Source: Flavobacterium antarcticum DSM 19726 (lineage in GTDB: Bacteria; Bacteroidota; Bacteroidia; Flavobacteriales; Flavobacteriaceae). From it: 64,000 nt of DNA. Position numbers and translations under genes: made by a program. This document shows, one piece after another, positions 8,398-16,406 of this stretch. The number at the start of each line of letters is the position of its first letter. Position 1 is the first letter of the stretch. The stretch spans positions 124,846 through 188,845 of the forward strand of contig NZ_ATTM01000003.1 in the NCBI RefSeq assembly GCF_000419685.1. Reading direction: 5' to 3'. The notes below the pieces were generated by a model. The model made no database searches, was not told where the DNA came from, and saw only the letters and a list, made by a program, of their open reading frames with translations.

Positions 8398-9759
8398 ATG
8401 TCAAAAATAAAAACTGCTTTTTTCTGCCAAAATTGCGGCACTTCTTACGCCAAATGGCAAGGACAATGCAACGCTTGTAAAGAATGGAATACCATTGCAG
8501 AAGAAGTGATTCAGAAAGAAGAGAAAAAAAGTTGGAACCCAACACAAACAGAGTCAAAAAGAACGGTAAAACCGCTCAAAATTCACGAAATTGACAGTAC
8601 GGAAGAAATCCGCATGGACACACGAGACAGTGAATTGAACCGCGTGTTAGGTGGTGGAATTGTTCCCGGTTCTTTAATTCTGTTAGGTGGTGAGCCTGGT
8701 ATTGGAAAAAGCACATTGTTACTGCAGATTTCTTTAAAACTTCCTTACAAAACCTTATATGTTTCCGGCGAAGAAAGTCAGAAACAAATAAAAATGAGAG
8801 CCGAACGCATCAATCCGCTGAGTGACAATTGCTATATTTTGACGGAAACGAAGACGCAAAATATCTTCAAGCAAATTGAGGCTATTCAACCAGAAATTGT
8901 CATCATTGATTCCATTCAAACGTTGCATACCGATTACATTGAATCTTCACCTGGAAGCATTTCTCAAATTAGAGAAACAACGGCTGAACTGATTAAATTT
9001 GCAAAAGAAACAAACATTCCTGTGATTTTAATTGGTCACATTACAAAAGATGGAACCATTGCTGGACCGAAAATTTTGGAACACATGGTTGACACCGTTC
9101 TTCAATTTGAAGGCGATCGAAATCACATTTACCGCATTTTACGTTCCTTAAAAAATCGTTTTGGTTCAACCGCCGAATTAGGCATTTACGAAATGTTAGG
9201 AACAGGATTACGCGAAGTTTCAAATCCTTCTGAAATATTAATTTCACACAAAGAAGAACAACTCTCAGGAACTGCAATTGCTTCTACTTTAGAAGGAATG
9301 CGGCCTTTGATGATTGAAATTCAAGCATTAGTAAGTACTGCAGTTTATGGAACGCCACAACGAAGTACAACCGGTTATAATGCGAAAAGACTCAACATGA
9401 TTCTTGCCGTTTTAGAAAAAAGAGCCGGTTTCAGGCTTGGAGCCAAAGATGTTTTCTTAAACATAACAGGTGGAATATCAGTGGATGATCCGGCCATTGA
9501 TTTAGCTGTTGTGGCTGCAATTTTGTCTTCAAACGAAGACATTCCTGTGGATAAAGATTTTTGTTTTGCAGGAGAGGTTGGACTTTCAGGAGAAATTCGT
9601 CCTGTAAACCGTGTAGATCAACGTATTCAAGAAGCCGAAAAATTAGGTTTTTCAGCTATTTTTGTTTCAAAATACAATAAAATTTCACTAAAAAAAACAG
9701 TGATTAAAGTTCGTTTAGTTTCAAAAATCGAAGATGTAGTTGAAGAGCTTTTTGGTTAA
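8398..9759 (+). CDS. radA: DNA repair protein RadA (Sms)
   Basis: RecA-related ATPase/helicase that promotes branch migration during recombinational repair; cytoplasmic. At 453 residues the size is normal. The N-terminal C4 zinc finger is complete (Cys10, Cys13, Cys24, Cys27). The Walker A motif GGEPGIGKST is at 97-106 and the RadA-specific KNRFG motif at 252-256. The C-terminal Lon-protease-like domain begins near residue 280 (RPLMIEIQALVS) and includes FAGEVGLSGEIRPV. Neighbours are 10 and 12 bases away, so it is in the panC-to-GT51 cluster. Confidence 0.97.
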   Translation: MSKIKTAFFCQNCGTSYAKWQGQCNACKEWNTIAEEVIQKEEKKSWNPTQTESKRTVKPLKIHEIDSTEEIRMDTRDSELNRVLGGGIVPGSLILLGGEPGIGKSTLLLQISLKLPYKTLYVSGEESQKQIKMRAERINPLSDNCYILTETKTQNIFKQIEAIQPEIVIIDSIQTLHTDYIESSPGSISQIRETTAELIKFAKETNIPVILIGHITKDGTIAGPKILEHMVDTVLQFEGDRNHIYRILRSLKNRFGSTAELGIYEMLGTGLREVSNPSEILISHKEEQLSGTAIASTLEGMRPLMIEIQALVSTAVYGTPQRSTTGYNAKRLNMILAVLEKRAGFRLGAKDVFLNITGGISVDDPAIDLAVVAAILSSNEDIPVDKDFCFAGEVGLSGEIRPVNRVDQRIQEAEKLGFSAIFVSKYNKISLKKTVIKVRLVSKIEDVVEELFG

Positions 9760-9771
9760 CACCAACCCAAT

Positions 9772-11745
9772 ATGAACAAACGCAAAAAAATTACCATTCG
9801 CATCCTTGTCGGAATTCTTGTTGTTATCGTTGTAGGAATTGTCTTGTTTTTTAGTTTTAGAGAGTCACTTTTAAAAGAAGCGATTGCTAAAATAACAAAC
9901 AAAATGGAACGCGATTATGATGCAAAGCTATCTATTAAAACAGCTGAATTTGATGGATTTACAGCAGTAAAACTTACTGACATTACATTAGTTCCAAAAA
10001 ACGCTGATACGCTTTTTTCAATTAAAAAGTTAAGTACATCTGTCCGATTCCTTCCTTTATTTACTGGCGATATGCAACTGGGTACTTTATTTGTTGAAAA
10101 CGGCTTCGTGCAACTTACAAAAAAAGGCAACCGAAAAAACTTTAATGCTTTTTTGAAAAAAGAAAAAACGGCTTCAAATCAATCCAGTGGAAATAACAAG
10201 AGAAATTATGCAGATTTAGCGTACAAGATTATTTCGCAAGGACTGAATTTGGTTCCTACCGATATGGAAATCAAAAATCTGACTTTCAACTTAGACGACA
10301 ACGGAAAGAAAGCAAAAATAAAACTACAAGATCTTCGGTTGGCTGACAAGCAGTTAGAGACGCTGATCAATGTACAAACAAATACCTTTGAACAAAATTG
10401 GAAAATCAGCGGTTTTGCCGATCCAAGAAATCAAAAGGCAGACATCGCTTTCACAAATCGCGATACGGGAGCGATCAAAGTTCCTTATTTTGACGAACGG
10501 TTCAATTTAAAATCAAGCTTCGATTCCATCCGAATTAAAGTGGACAATATCTCAAAAAGTGGTGGCACTTTAAAAATAGACGGCACTTCTTCGATTGCGA
10601 ATTTAATTGTCAACCATCCTAAAATCGCTACAAAAGATGTACTTTTCAAAAAGGCAGGCTTTGATTTTCATTTTGTTTTGGACGAAAATAATATTGGAAT
10701 CGACAGCAGTTCAACAGCAGTTTTAAATAAGATAAAGTTCCATCCGTACCTCAATTTGAACACCGAGAAGGATACCATTTATTCGATGAATGTTTCCATT
10801 CCAAAAATGAAAGCACAAGATTTTATTGAATCCTTGCCAGCGGGACTTTTTTCAAATTTTGAAGGTATGGAAGCGGAAGGTATTTTCGACTACCGATTGG
10901 ACTTTCAATTCAATAAAAACAATCCGGACGCACTCGTTTTCGACAGTAAAATCCACAAGAAAGATTTTAAAATCATTAAATATGGCGAAGCAAATTTGAG
11001 TAAAATAAATGCTCCTTTTACGTATCGAGCCATCGAGAACGACAAATTACAAAGACCTATTTTCGTCGGTGAAAGTAATCCAAATTATACACCAATGAGC
11101 GAAATATCTCCGTATTTGAAGAAAAGTGTTTTAACAACAGAAGATCCCTCTTTCTTTTCGCACCACGGATTTATCAATGAAGCTTTCAAGCAGTCCATCA
11201 TCAAAAACATTAAAACTAAGAAATTCAGTCGTGGCGGAAGTACGATCAGTATGCAACTGGTAAAAAACGTGTTTTTGACTCGAGAAAAAACACTTTCCCG
11301 AAAACTAGAGGAAATCTTACTCGTTTATATTTTAGAAAACAACCGAATTGTAAGTAAAGAACGAATGCTTGAAGTCTATTTCAATGTCATTGAATGGGGA
11401 CCAAATATTTACGGAATTGGCGAAGCATCGCAATTTTATTTCCAAAAGCATCCTTTTCAATTGAGCTTGAACGAATGTCTGTTTTTAGCAAGTATTGTTC
11501 CGCGTCCTAAAGGATTTATGTGGAAATTTGACAATACCGGAAATTTGAGAAATCAAGGCGTAGTGCAGCAGAAATATTTAACCAACTTAATGTTACGACG
11601 TGGTGTTTTAAGCTCTGCAGATACAGTTTTTAAAGCATTTCCAGTTCAAGTAACAGGAAGAGCACGTTCGTATTTACGGATTACTGAGAAGGACACAACG
11701 GTCGTGGATACATTAGATCTCGATGAATTTGATTTTGGTGGATAA
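9772..11745 (+). CDS. AsmA-like domain fused to GT51 peptidoglycan glycosyltransferase
   Basis: A 657-residue protein. One N-terminal membrane segment (residues 8-30) is followed by a long beta-rich AsmA/DUF748-like periplasmic region (about 35-400: SLLKEAIAKI, TDITLVPKNADTLFSIKKL). A complete GT51 transglycosylase domain follows (about 430-600). Its motifs are TTEDPSFFSHHG with the catalytic Glu457, RGGSTISMQ (487-495), RKLEEILLVYILE (from 510) and RMLEVYFNVIEWG (531-543). No transpeptidase domain is present, so it should polymerise lipid II glycan chains without cross-linking. It ends about 50 residues after the GT51 fold with an acidic tail. Monofunctional MtgA proteins are only about 230-250 residues, so the extra domain is notable. 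Last gene of the cluster. Confidence 0.88.
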   Translation: MNKRKKITIRILVGILVVIVVGIVLFFSFRESLLKEAIAKITNKMERDYDAKLSIKTAEFDGFTAVKLTDITLVPKNADTLFSIKKLSTSVRFLPLFTGDMQLGTLFVENGFVQLTKKGNRKNFNAFLKKEKTASNQSSGNNKRNYADLAYKIISQGLNLVPTDMEIKNLTFNLDDNGKKAKIKLQDLRLADKQLETLINVQTNTFEQNWKISGFADPRNQKADIAFTNRDTGAIKVPYFDERFNLKSSFDSIRIKVDNISKSGGTLKIDGTSSIANLIVNHPKIATKDVLFKKAGFDFHFVLDENNIGIDSSSTAVLNKIKFHPYLNLNTEKDTIYSMNVSIPKMKAQDFIESLPAGLFSNFEGMEAEGIFDYRLDFQFNKNNPDALVFDSKIHKKDFKIIKYGEANLSKINAPFTYRAIENDKLQRPIFVGESNPNYTPMSEISPYLKKSVLTTEDPSFFSHHGFINEAFKQSIIKNIKTKKFSRGGSTISMQLVKNVFLTREKTLSRKLEEILLVYILENNRIVSKERMLEVYFNVIEWGPNIYGIGEASQFYFQKHPFQLSLNECLFLASIVPRPKGFMWKFDNTGNLRNQGVVQQKYLTNLMLRRGVLSSADTVFKAFPVQVTGRARSYLRITEKDTTVVDTLDLDEFDFGG

Positions 11746-11887
11746 AAATTTAAAGATATACTCGGAAGACTTCGTTTTATTTTACCCAATGTCAAAATGA
11801 GAACGCATTACATATTCTTTAATCCGCAACCAAACCGACTTTTAGCACTCTATATTTTAAAGGCCAAATTGAAATAAAATAATTCCT

Positions 11888-13498
11888 ATGAAAAAGCTGC
11901 TCATTCTTTTATTGTTTCCAATTGTTATTTACGCTCAAAAGCCCGTTTTCACTACCGCAAAAGTAAAAAGTGCTACCGTCTATTTTAATTCTGCTGAAAT
12001 TTCGCAAACTACTTCTGCAACTTTGCCTAAAGGAACAAGTGAAATCGTGGTTAAAAATGTCGCTGATTATTTAAATGAAAATACAATACAAATTGGAGCG
12101 CCTTCAAATATTACCGTTTTGTCCGTGCAATTCACCAATAATTATATTTCAGAATATGAAATTGACGAGAATTCTCCAGCAATAAAAAAAGTACGCGACA
12201 GCATTACTTTGGTAGAAAAAGAAATCAAAAAGAATAACAATTCAAAAATTGCAGAAGTAAAAACCATAGAATTACTGGACAAAAACCAACAGGTTTATGG
12301 TGTTAATTCTGGTTTAAGTGTGGTAGAATTGACGAAGATGGTTGATTATTATAAATCGAAGCGAACTGAAATCAGCAACACCATCGATGTTTTAGAGGAA
12401 AAATCAAAAAAATTGAATGAAACGTTGACCCGTTTGAAAAACAAATTGGAAATCAATACCCAAAAAGAGGAGAAGACTTCAAAAGGAAAACTAGTACTTC
12501 AAATCATGAATGAAACGGCAGGAAATGTAGATTTCAGCATTAATTATTTGACAAACAACGCCAGTTGGCAACCATTCTACGATTTGCGAGCGAACACCGT
12601 TTCAGATCCTATTGAAATGATGTACAAAGCACAAGTAGCTCAAAACACAGGGATTGATTGGAAACAGGTTAAACTTACTTTATCCAGTGGAAACCCAAAT
12701 CAGAATAATCAGGCGCCAATTTTAAATGCTTGGTTTTTGAGATATGGAAATCAAAATAATTACGGATATTTACAAAATGACGCAAAAAGTAATTCACTAC
12801 AAGGTCTAGCTGCAGGAATTCAAGTGGAACAAGCTGAAATGGTGATGAAAGATAAATCAATATCACGCTATACCACAATTCAAGAAAACCAACTTAATAT
12901 TTCATTTGACATCGACATTCCTTACGACATTTTATCAAATGGAAAAGCCCATAGTGTCGCTTTAAAAGAAATCAATCTTCCGGCAACTTACAAATATTAT
13001 GCAGCTCCTAGAGTGGAAAAAGAAGCGTTCTTGCTTGCGGAAATCAGCGACTATTCGAAATATAATTTATTACCTGGAGAAGCCAATATTATTTTTGAAG
13101 GATTGTATGTTGGCAAAACCTATATCAATCCAAATCAAACTTCTGATACCTTGAATTTAAGCATGGGAAGAGATAAAAAAATATCCATTAAGCGCGAAAA
13201 AGTGGTTGATAAATCAGGAACAAAATTTTTATCCTCTAAAAAAGAGCAAACGTTTACGTATGATATTACGATTCGAAATAATAAAAAAGAAGCGGTTGCT
13301 TTGATGTTGAAAGACCAATATCCGCTGAGTACGGACAAGGAAGTTGAAATTGAATTGAAAGAAAGTGACGGTGCAAAAATCAATTCTGAAACGGGAATTT
13401 TAACTTGGGATTTAAATTTGAAACCAAATGAAACCAAAAAAATCAGAATCAGTTATAAAGTGAAATATCCAAAAGATAAAATCATAGATAATTTATAA
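11888..13498 (+). CDS. DUF4139 domain-containing secreted protein
   Basis: A 536-residue protein with a signal peptide (cleavage about IYAQ, residue 17). The N-terminal region (about 30-130) matches DUF4140 (SATVYFNSAEISQTTSATLP). A coiled coil follows at about 135-200. The DUF4139 beta region runs from about 215 to the end (NYLTNNASWQPFYDLRA, LPATYKYYAAPRVEKEAFL, ITIRNNKKEAVALMLKDQYP). The family includes the bacterial mucoidy-inhibitor-A-like proteins; its function is unclear. It is separated by 142 bases from the GT51 fusion, so it is probably transcribed alone, and it ends at a strong terminator (13508-13535). Confidence 0.85.
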   Translation: MKKLLILLLFPIVIYAQKPVFTTAKVKSATVYFNSAEISQTTSATLPKGTSEIVVKNVADYLNENTIQIGAPSNITVLSVQFTNNYISEYEIDENSPAIKKVRDSITLVEKEIKKNNNSKIAEVKTIELLDKNQQVYGVNSGLSVVELTKMVDYYKSKRTEISNTIDVLEEKSKKLNETLTRLKNKLEINTQKEEKTSKGKLVLQIMNETAGNVDFSINYLTNNASWQPFYDLRANTVSDPIEMMYKAQVAQNTGIDWKQVKLTLSSGNPNQNNQAPILNAWFLRYGNQNNYGYLQNDAKSNSLQGLAAGIQVEQAEMVMKDKSISRYTTIQENQLNISFDIDIPYDILSNGKAHSVALKEINLPATYKYYAAPRVEKEAFLLAEISDYSKYNLLPGEANIIFEGLYVGKTYINPNQTSDTLNLSMGRDKKISIKREKVVDKSGTKFLSSKKEQTFTYDITIRNNKKEAVALMLKDQYPLSTDKEVEIELKESDGAKINSETGILTWDLNLKPNETKKIRISYKVKYPKDKIIDNL

Positions 13499-13507
13499 AA
13501 CAAAGTA

Positions 13508-13535
13508 AACCTCATCCTAACCGATGAGGTTTTTC
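13508..13535 (+). terminator. Rho-independent terminator after the DUF4139 gene
   Basis: Perfect 9-bp arms AACCTCATC (13508-13516) and GATGAGGTT (13523-13531) with a 6-base loop, followed by TTTTC. Ten bases after the stop codon. Confidence 0.85.
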
Positions 13536-13557
13536 TTTACATAATAACTGAATATAG

Positions 13558-13583
13558 ATTCTGAACTGAATTCAGAATGACAA
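13558..13583. repeat. Short intergenic hairpin repeat, copy 1
   Basis: Arms ATTCTGAA and TTCAGAAT (8 bp) around loop CTGAA, then GACAA. Same layout as the hairpins at 19940 and 60259, with different but paired arm bases. Located between convergent genes. Confidence 0.6.
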
Positions 13584-13633
13584 AATCGAGCGTTTAAATA
13601 AACTATTTTTTTCAAATTATACTTAAATATAAT

Positions 13634-14671
13634 TTACGGGGAAGGATTTGGATACAATTCCTGGACTTGATTTATAGCGTCAATAACGTTTTGCGTCAAT
13701 TTAATTTGATGTGTTTGAATATTTTCCTGAAGTTGATTCAAATCCGTTGCACCAATAATGCTACTCGTTGTAAAAAATTGTTCTCTTACAAAAGCTAACG
13801 ACATTTGCGTCAACGTCAATCCATTGTCTTTTGCAATTTGATTGTACAAAACCGTCGCTTTCTTGGCATTATCAGAATTGTACCGTGAGAACCTCGGAAA
13901 CAAATTGATTCGAGCATTCGGAAATGCCTCTCCAGTCAGAAATTTCCCCGACAAAACACCAAATGCTAAAGGTGAATACGCTAAAAGTCCGACATTTTCA
14001 TAATGCGAAATTTCAGCCAAACTTTGTTCAAAAGAACGATTCAACAAAGAATATGGATTTTGAATCGTCGAAATTCGTGGTAAATTGTGCTTTTTACTTT
14101 CTTCCAAAAAACGCATCACACCCCACGGCGTTTCGTTTGAAACTCCAATGTGTTTAATTTTACCTTCACTAATTAGTTGCTGTAACGTTTGTAAAACGAG
14201 GTGAACATTATCGTTCCAATCGTCTTCTTCTAATGAAAAACTTCGTTGCCCAAAGTAGTTCGTTTTTCGTTCAGGCCAATGCAACTGGTACAAATCAATG
14301 TAGTCCGTTTGAAGTCGTTGTAAACTTTTTTCAACAGAAATTCGAATCGTTTCCGCGTTAAAACTTAAGTCGTCTCTGATAAATTCGAGTCCGCGATTGG
14401 GTCCAGCGATTTTTGTCGCCAAAACTATTTCGCCTCTTCTACCCGATTTTTTCAACCAAGTGCCAATAATTTTTTCGGTGCTTCCAGAAGTATCTTTTTG
14501 TGCAGGAACGGAATACATTTCAGCGGTATCGATAAAATTAATTCCCGAATCTAAAGCAAAGTCAATTTGAGAATGACCTTCTGCTTCTGTATTTTGTTGT
14601 CCAAAAGTCATGGTGCCCAAAGCGATTTCACTCACTTGGGTTTCGGTATTCGGTAAAAATGTGTAGTTCAT
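13634..14671 (-). CDS. Aldo/keto reductase (Tas-like)
   Basis: NADPH-dependent oxidoreductase of the AKR superfamily; 345 residues, the length of the E. coli Tas/YajO type. Start chosen at ATG 14671 (MNYTFLPNTETQVSEIALGT); the open frame extends 8 codons further but adds nothing typical. Catalytic tetrad positions are visible: Asp in NFIDTAEMYS followed by the Tyr, Lys in VLATKIAG, His in LYQLHWPER. NADPH-site segments HIGVSNETPWG and SSIIGATDLNQLQENI are present. Substrate unknown. Adjacent to the PAS protein gene, 33 bases apart and on the same strand. Confidence 0.92.
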   Translation of the reverse strand: MNYTFLPNTETQVSEIALGTMTFGQQNTEAEGHSQIDFALDSGINFIDTAEMYSVPAQKDTSGSTEKIIGTWLKKSGRRGEIVLATKIAGPNRGLEFIRDDLSFNAETIRISVEKSLQRLQTDYIDLYQLHWPERKTNYFGQRSFSLEEDDWNDNVHLVLQTLQQLISEGKIKHIGVSNETPWGVMRFLEESKKHNLPRISTIQNPYSLLNRSFEQSLAEISHYENVGLLAYSPLAFGVLSGKFLTGEAFPNARINLFPRFSRYNSDNAKKATVLYNQIAKDNGLTLTQMSLAFVREQFFTTSSIIGATDLNQLQENIQTHQIKLTQNVIDAINQVQELYPNPSP

Positions 14672-14704
14672 TGTGTTTGTTTCGGAGAACAGCAAATATA
14701 ACGC

Positions 14705-15220
14705 TTAAGCTGCTTTTTCTAAAGCTATAAAATGGGTTAATTCGCCTTTTTTATTGAAAATAGGAAAACTACGGATGTGGCAATCGTACAATTCGCCATT
14801 CTTCTTATAGTTGACCACAACAGTATCAAAGGGCTGAAGATTCAATACCGCTTCTCTAATTGAAGCACGTTTCTCCACAGAAGTTTCTTTACCTTGAAAC
14901 ATTTTTGGCGAATTTCCAACAACTTCCGCAGGTTGATATCCACTCATTTCGGCGATTCCCTTTGAAGCAAAAACAATTTGAAGATTGGCATTGGTTACGA
15001 TTATCGCGTCATTGGTTTGCAATTCATCTGCCAAATCAAGATTTAAATTCCATTTGTACAATTTTGAAAGTTGATTCAACAAAGACAAATCGTGTTGGGC
15101 TCCCATCAAATTGCGAAAGAAAACACTATACAAGTCCCACGACAACAATGGCATTTTTATGCCTTTATCATTTGCAGTCGCAATTGCAACGCTTTTATCA
15201 TAAATGTTTAGATCAATCAT
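14705..15220 (-). CDS. PAS domain protein, LOV-like without the photoactive cysteine
   Basis: A 171-residue soluble protein with a single PAS domain at about 65-170. The core EMSGYQPAEVVGNSPKMFQG and the C-terminal part (NYKKNGELYDCHIRSFPIFNKKGELTHFIALE) strongly resemble LOV photosensor PAS domains. The LOV signature GxNCRFLQ would place Cys at residue 105, where this protein has Pro (GNSPKMFQG, 102-110), so flavin-adduct photochemistry is not expected. There is no output domain; the N-terminal 60 residues have no recognised fold. It may be a stand-alone sensor or adaptor. Located downstream of dinB on the same strand, about 95 bases away. Confidence 0.8.
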   Translation of the reverse strand: MIDLNIYDKSVAIATANDKGIKMPLLSWDLYSVFFRNLMGAQHDLSLLNQLSKLYKWNLNLDLADELQTNDAIIVTNANLQIVFASKGIAEMSGYQPAEVVGNSPKMFQGKETSVEKRASIREAVLNLQPFDTVVVNYKKNGELYDCHIRSFPIFNKKGELTHFIALEKAA

Positions 15221-15314
15221 AACCTGAAATTTTTAACAAAAATAAATTTATTTTTCGGGTAAAAATGAAAATGAGGCAAGTTTAACTACTGTTGAAGACA
15301 ACTGACAGTGTTTC

Positions 15315-16406
15315 TTAAAAGTCGAATTTCAGCTGCACGACAACTGATTTCTTAACTTCTGTATTCAAACTCGTTACAGAAATCCCTAACAAACGAACTG
15401 ATTCTCTCATTCGTTCTTGGTACAACAATTCCTTAACCGTTTCAAAAAGTAACGCCTTACTTGCAATGAAATACGGTAATGTTTTACTTCTCGTTTGCTG
15501 CGTAAAATCACTGTATTTTATTTTTAGAGTGACGGTTTTTCCTGCGAGATTATTTCGCAACAACCTCTTTTCAAGCTGTTCGGCAATTGCTTTTAATTTC
15601 TCTTCCATGAAAATTTCAGAAGATAAGTTTTCGTCAAAAGTATGTTCTGCAGCTACGGATTTTGCAATGCGTTCTGACTTCACTTCACTGTTGTGAATGC
15701 CTCGAACAACATTGTAATAAAAACTACCTGATTTTCCGAAGTGCTTTTCTAAAAAATCAAGTTCTTTATTTCGCAAATCTAATCCTGTAAAAATACCCAA
15801 TTGATACATTTTTTCTGTCGTAACTTTCCCAACGCCATAAAATTTACGGATAGGCAATTCTTCTAAAAAAGCAATCACTTCATCTGGATTTACCGTCTTC
15901 TGTCCGTTGGGTTTATTCACATCAGAAGCAATTTTAGCTACAAATTTGTTTATTGAAATTCCCGCAGAAGCCGTTAAACCCACTTCGTTAAAAATGCGTT
16001 CGCGAATTTCCTTTGCAATCAAACTCGCACTTGGATTTCCTTTTTTATTTTGGGTGACATCCAGATAAGCTTCGTCAAGCGACAAAGGTTCAACTAAATC
16101 GGTGTAATCGTAAAAAATGGCTTGCACTTTTCGTGAAATCTCCTTGTAACGGTCAAAACGCGGACGAACAAATAAAAGTTCAGGACAATATTTTTTTGCT
16201 AAAGCACCACTTAATGCACTTCTGACACCAAACTTCCGTGCTTCGTAACTTGCTGCGGCAACAACGCCTCGCACTTCACTTCCACCCACCGCCAAAGGCT
16301 TTCCCTTGAGTTCCGGATTGTCCATTTGTTCCACTGACGCATAAAATGCATCCATGTCTACATGAATAATTTTGCGGTTTGGTACTATTGAAATTATTTC
16401 TGTCAA
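15315..16406 (-). CDS. dinB: DNA polymerase IV (Y-family translesion polymerase)
   Basis: Error-prone lesion-bypass polymerase; 363 residues, normal for DinB. Palm-domain catalytic residues are present: HVDMDAFYASVE with Asp17, and SLDEAYLDV with Asp111-Glu112. The steric-gate Tyr is in FYAS (Y22). HhH region ELPIRKFYGVGKVT and the little-finger domain follow. The C-terminus QLKFDF resembles a beta-clamp binding tail. The start codon is TTG at 16406, overlapping the TGA stop of the upstream gene by 3 bases (TTGA). The next ATG (Met18) would cut off essential residues, so the TTG start with translational coupling is preferred. Confidence 0.95.
   Translation of the reverse strand: MTEIISIVPNRKIIHVDMDAFYASVEQMDNPELKGKPLAVGGSEVRGVVAAASYEARKFGVRSALSGALAKKYCPELLFVRPRFDRYKEISRKVQAIFYDYTDLVEPLSLDEAYLDVTQNKKGNPSASLIAKEIRERIFNEVGLTASAGISINKFVAKIASDVNKPNGQKTVNPDEVIAFLEELPIRKFYGVGKVTTEKMYQLGIFTGLDLRNKELDFLEKHFGKSGSFYYNVVRGIHNSEVKSERIAKSVAAEHTFDENLSSEIFMEEKLKAIAEQLEKRLLRNNLAGKTVTLKIKYSDFTQQTRSKTLPYFIASKALLFETVKELLYQERMRESVRLLGISVTSLNTEVKKSVVVQLKFDF

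Noticed and set aside
11797..11877. 26-codon frame (MRTHYIFFNPQPNRLL...) between the GT51 fusion and the DUF4139 gene
   Set aside because: Too short to support, no recognisable motif and no promoter box; kept only as a possible remnant.
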